Assembly (NCBI GenBank): GCA_023426245.1
Contig: JAFABB010000025.1
Coordinates: forward strand, 1 to 64,000
Reading direction: 5' to 3'
From: Bacillota bacterium
GTDB taxonomy: Bacteria; Bacillota; UBA4882; UBA8346
Length of the DNA stretch: 64,000 bases
Shown: positions 61,373-64,000 of the stretch, one piece after another
Layout of the letters: each line of letters starts with the position of its first letter
How positions within the stretch are numbered: the first letter of the stretch is position 1
The notes under the pieces: model-generated
Told to the model about the DNA's origin: nothing
What the model saw: only the letters and a program-made list of their open reading frames with translations
Databases searched by the model: none
Made by a program: the position numbers and the translations under genes

Positions 61373-62179
61373 TTATAGCCCAAGGACTCCAATCTTACTT
61401 TCCCTGATAAACCGGATTAACTCTTTAATCTCCCCTACGGCAACCAATTCTTGTTCCATACGCTCCATTGCATCTGCCAATTTCAAGTTTGATCGATATA
61501 AGAGGTGGTTGGCTCTTTTTAATGCCATCTGTGCTTCACAATCGATTCCATTCCGCCGTAATCCAACAGCATTCAATCCGTAGTTTCCTACCGGATTTCC
61601 ATCCACCAACCAATACGGTAGGATATCTTTTTCAACTGCTGTCATTGCACCGATCATAGCCATTTTCCCAATTCTGCAATATGACCCGATGTTTGACAAC
61701 CCTCCGATTCGAGCCTTATCCTCTACAATGACATTACCCGCCAAATTAACCGAGTTTGTAATGATAATATCATTTCCAATCCGGCAGTCATGAGCGATAT
61801 GGGAATAATTCATCAACAGATTATGGTTGCCGATTCGGGTTTCCCCTCCTCCCTCCGATGTTCCAACGCTGATTGTGGTATATTCGCGGAATATATTATG
61901 ATTGCCGATATACAACAAGGTCTTTTCACCATTCATTTTGGGATTCCGGGAATCACAACCGATAGAAGAACCGGCATAAAATTGATTGGCAGCACCGATT
62001 GTGGTCCATCCCTCTATCAGGACATTCGGTCCGATGATACAACGATCACCGATGATCACATTTTCGCCTATTGTCGAATGGGGGCCGATCTGGACATTAT
62101 CACCAATTTTGGCATTGGGATGCACGAAAGCATGGGGATAAGACGGCGAACATCCTGGGTTAAAATCAATCGGTTTCAA
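61373..62179 (-). CDS. Second LpxA-like hexapeptide acyltransferase
   Basis: 268 residues, the same length as LpxA at 22140 and similar over the full length. Hexapeptide repeats begin at VHPNAKIGDNVQIGPHSTIG, and the His of HIAHDCRIGND matches the LpxA catalytic His. The C-terminal part RRNGIDCEAQMALKRANHLLYRS also fits. Loop differences (SIGCDSRNPKMNGEK for TIGCEPQDLKFKGEK, and GSYCRIGK for HQFCKVGK) suggest a different acyl or sugar substrate. It uses a TTG start after GGAGGTG. It lies outside the lipid A operon. Confidence 0.88.
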   Translation of the reverse strand: MKPIDFNPGCSPSYPHAFVHPNAKIGDNVQIGPHSTIGENVIIGDRCIIGPNVLIEGWTTIGAANQFYAGSSIGCDSRNPKMNGEKTLLYIGNHNIFREYTTISVGTSEGGGETRIGNHNLLMNYSHIAHDCRIGNDIIITNSVNLAGNVIVEDKARIGGLSNIGSYCRIGKMAMIGAMTAVEKDILPYWLVDGNPVGNYGLNAVGLRRNGIDCEAQMALKRANHLLYRSNLKLADAMERMEQELVAVGEIKELIRFIRESKIGVLGL

Positions 62180-62554
62180 ACTGTCACCTCCGAGGATATT
62201 GAATGAATTTTAAATTTTCTACTCTAATATCAAAATATCCATTCATTATTTGGACAATCAAAAATGGTGATATTTTGCCAAATTAATCTATTTTTCTTGG
62301 ATTCTTCTAAATTTACACCGCAAAAACAGAAAAAAACTCAAATATAACATTGGCGTATCTTAAACTCCGCGCCTTGGCGCCTCGGCACCAGATATTAGCC
62401 TTTTAAAAAATCCGCATCCCCCATCATCCAGAAAATACCAACCCCCTCCCGCAGGATAAACTACCTTCCAAAGCGAATCAGCATCAAACTCATGGATAGC
62501 CGGTTCCGTTCCGACGCTTTGGATAGAATATAACACCGCGCCGTAGGCGCCAGT

Positions 62555-62603
62555 AGAGCGTATCATAAATAACTGGCAAACAGAAATAGGGAAGATACGC
62601 TCT
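62555..62603. promoter_or_regulatory. Inverted repeat upstream of the citrate synthase gene, distal
   Basis: A 10-base perfect inverted repeat, agagcgtatc (62555-62564) and gatacgctct (62594-62603), with a 29-base spacer. It is a candidate regulator binding site or mRNA hairpin. Confidence 0.6.
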
Positions 62604-62608
62604 GCTTA

Positions 62609-62656
62609 AGTAAAACGTTCCCAATCATTGAGTAGTTATTTAGAGAACGTTTTACT
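62609..62656. promoter_or_regulatory. Inverted repeat upstream of the citrate synthase gene, proximal
   Basis: A 12-base perfect inverted repeat, agtaaaacgttc (62609-62620) and gaacgttttact (62645-62656), with a 24-base spacer. It ends about 27 bases before the start codon, so it could sit on the promoter or fold in the leader RNA next to the ribosome binding site. Confidence 0.65.
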
Positions 62657-62683
62657 AGTTTACTAAAAGGAGGTCGTCCGATA

Positions 62684-64000
62684 ATGAACTACCCAAAAAC
62701 TCCTGATTTTGAAAAGGACCAACTTGCAGAATTGTGCGGTTTGGCAGACAAGAACAGTTATATTAACCCTGAACTGTTCGGAAAATATGAAGTCAAGCGG
62801 GGACTGCGCGACATCAGCGGCCGTGGAGTCCTGGCCGGGCTGACCGAGATCGGCGAGGTTCATTCCTATATCATGGATGAGAACGAAATGGTCCCTGTTC
62901 CCGGCCGCTTATTTTACCGGGGCATCGATATCGCCGATCTGGTCAGCGGCTTTATGGGCGAGGGCCGCTTCGGTTTTGAAGAAACCTGTTATTTATTGCT
63001 TTTCGGTGCGCTACCGGATCAGAAACAATTAGGGGATTTTCATCAGTTGTTGGCCCAATACCGGAAACTGCCGGATGATTTTGCCCGTGACATCATCTTA
63101 AAGGCGCCCAGCAAGGATATGATGAACGTACTGGCCCGCAGCGTTCTGGCCTTATATAGCTTTGACGACAACGCTGACGACATTTCCGTCGCCAACGTGC
63201 TGAAGCAATGCCTCCGTCTGATCGCTGTTTTTCCAGCGATCGCAGTCTATGGCTACCAGGCTTTTTCCCATTACCACGGCAATAACAGCCTATTTATTCA
63301 TAGTCCCCAGCCAGAGCTCTCCACTGCGGAAAACATTCTCTACATGCTCAGGCCGGACAGCAATTACACCATACTGGAGGCAGCTTTGCTCGACCTGGCG
63401 CTGGTACTTCACGCGGAGCACGGCGGCGGCAATAATTCATCCTTTGTTACTCATGTGGTCACCTCATCCGGAACCGATACCTATTCGGTCATAGCTGCCG
63501 CCCTCGGTTCCCTCAAAGGGCCGAGGCATGGCGGGGCCAACATCAAGGTAATCCAAATGTTTGAAGATCTAAAATCCCAGGTGAAAGACTGGACGGATGA
63601 AGGGGAAATCGAAGGATATCTGGCAAAAACCCTGAATAAAGAAACTTTCGACCATTCCGGCCTGATTTACGGTATCGGTCATGCCGTTTACTCCATATCC
63701 GACCCGCGGGCCATCATTTTAAGAGATTATGCCGCCCGTCTGGCCAAGGAAAAAGGGCTGGAGGACGAATACCAGCTTTATACCCGGGTGGAAAAACTTG
63801 CCCCGGAGGTTATCGGCAAGGTCCGTAAGATGTACAAAGGCGTCAGCGCCAATGTAGACTTTTATTCGGGCCTTGTTTACCGGATGCTTGATCTTCCGCC
63901 GGAAATCTACCCACCCATCTTTGCCATCTCCCGGATCGCCGGCTGGAGCGCCCACCGCATCGAAGAGATCGTCAATGCCGGGAAAATCATCCGGCCCGCT
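62684..64000 (+). CDS. Citrate synthase (partial, runs off window end)
   Basis: 439 codons read without a stop to the window edge; the 3' end is missing but probably short, since relatives are about 450 residues. The start is ATG behind AAAAGGAGG. Catalytic positions are visible: HAEHGGGNNSSF near residue 243, the second His in GPRHGGANIKV, and Asp in SANVDFYSGLVYRMLDLP. The opening part GEVHSYIMDENEMVPVPGRLFYRGIDIADL fits the Si-citrate/2-methylcitrate synthase family. It condenses oxaloacetate and acetyl-CoA. The GC content is visibly higher than in its neighbours. Confidence 0.9.
   Translation, partial: MNYPKTPDFEKDQLAELCGLADKNSYINPELFGKYEVKRGLRDISGRGVLAGLTEIGEVHSYIMDENEMVPVPGRLFYRGIDIADLVSGFMGEGRFGFEETCYLLLFGALPDQKQLGDFHQLLAQYRKLPDDFARDIILKAPSKDMMNVLARSVLALYSFDDNADDISVANVLKQCLRLIAVFPAIAVYGYQAFSHYHGNNSLFIHSPQPELSTAENILYMLRPDSNYTILEAALLDLALVLHAEHGGGNNSSFVTHVVTSSGTDTYSVIAAALGSLKGPRHGGANIKVIQMFEDLKSQVKDWTDEGEIEGYLAKTLNKETFDHSGLIYGIGHAVYSISDPRAIILRDYAARLAKEKGLEDEYQLYTRVEKLAPEVIGKVRKMYKGVSANVDFYSGLVYRMLDLPPEIYPPIFAISRIAGWSAHRIEEIVNAGKIIRPA

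Larger units (their letters stand above)
62180..62683. other. 504-bp intergenic region between LpxA-like and citrate synthase genes
   Basis: The first 180 bases are AT-rich and must hold the LpxA-like promoter. A GC-rich middle part (about 62365-62555) keeps an open minus-strand frame without a ribosome binding site; I see no family in it. Two inverted repeats follow at 62555-62603 and 62609-62656. Confidence 0.55.

Noticed and set aside
62360..62566. Minus-strand frame in the 62.4 kb gap
   Set aside because: No ribosome binding site, no family, and it overlaps the inverted repeat. Open frame probably due to local GC content.

Overview
The window looks like a chromosome segment of a spore-forming Firmicute (Bacillota) that has an outer membrane. 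Two kinds of genes sit side by side. One kind belongs to endospore formers: spoIIE, a SPOCS/LysM spore-coat-type protein and a sporulation-type D,D-carboxypeptidase. The other builds an LPS-containing outer membrane: lpxC, fabZ, lpxA, lpxI, lptC, lptA, lptB, an LptF/G permease, an LptD-like protein, an SLH-type porin and an OmpA-like protein. Diderm Firmicutes such as Negativicutes, Halanaerobiales and Hydrogenispora/Limnochordia-like lineages have this mix. I favour a Hydrogenispora-like relative, but that is inference. The DNA is AT-rich by eye. Many genes start at TTG or GTG behind a strong GGAGG-type ribosome binding site, so I moved many starts to fit that spacing.

Layout. 1-600: twelve 21-bp tandem repeats of uncertain coding status. 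0.6-7.6 kb: assorted accessory genes (hydrolase, DUF1254/DUF1214 protein, a metallo-beta-lactamase remnant, YeiL-like regulator divergent from a YjjG-like HAD phosphatase, an outer-membrane-type protein, Ada/AraC regulator with a CCG-domain Fe-S protein). 7.8-12.2 kb: RlmCD-type methyltransferase, a ranthipeptide (SCIFF) precursor with its radical SAM maturase directly behind tRNA-Ala, a small Cys-rich protein and an orphan DNA methyltransferase. 12.3-24.4 kb: a long minus-strand outer-membrane operon running lpxC-fabZ-lpxA-lpxI-lptC-lptA-lptB-lptF/G-DUF3084-yqgF-SLH porin-exported protein-lptD-like. lpxD and lpxB are not in it. 24.6-28 kb: an ABC ATPase paired with an 842-residue membrane protein of unknown function. 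28-36 kb: AlbA_2-type protein, SPOCS/LysM protein, ZIP transporter, birA-ompA pair and HtrA protease.

36-42.7 kb: a decayed IS110 transposase borders a probable sialic-acid module. This has N-acetylneuraminate lyase, two sugar-ABC permeases and a binding protein with no evident lipobox, plus two paralogous GntR/FCD regulators with matching candidate operators. 42.9-53.9 kb: housekeeping and sporulation genes (folB, rhomboid, ftsH, tilS, spoIIE, ykvI-like, dac, pcm). 54-58 kb: two tandem paralogous chemoreceptors. 58-64 kb: lysS, greA, an unknown protein, a second lpxA-like acyltransferase, then a citrate synthase that runs off the window end. The citrate synthase is GC-richer and is preceded by two inverted repeats.

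The best candidates for something new are: the ATPase plus large membrane protein pair; the tRNA-coupled ranthipeptide locus; the 21-bp/7-residue repeat; the SLH porin/exported/LptD-like trio in the lipid A operon; and three genes with good ribosome binding sites but apparent CTG, ATT or ATA starts.
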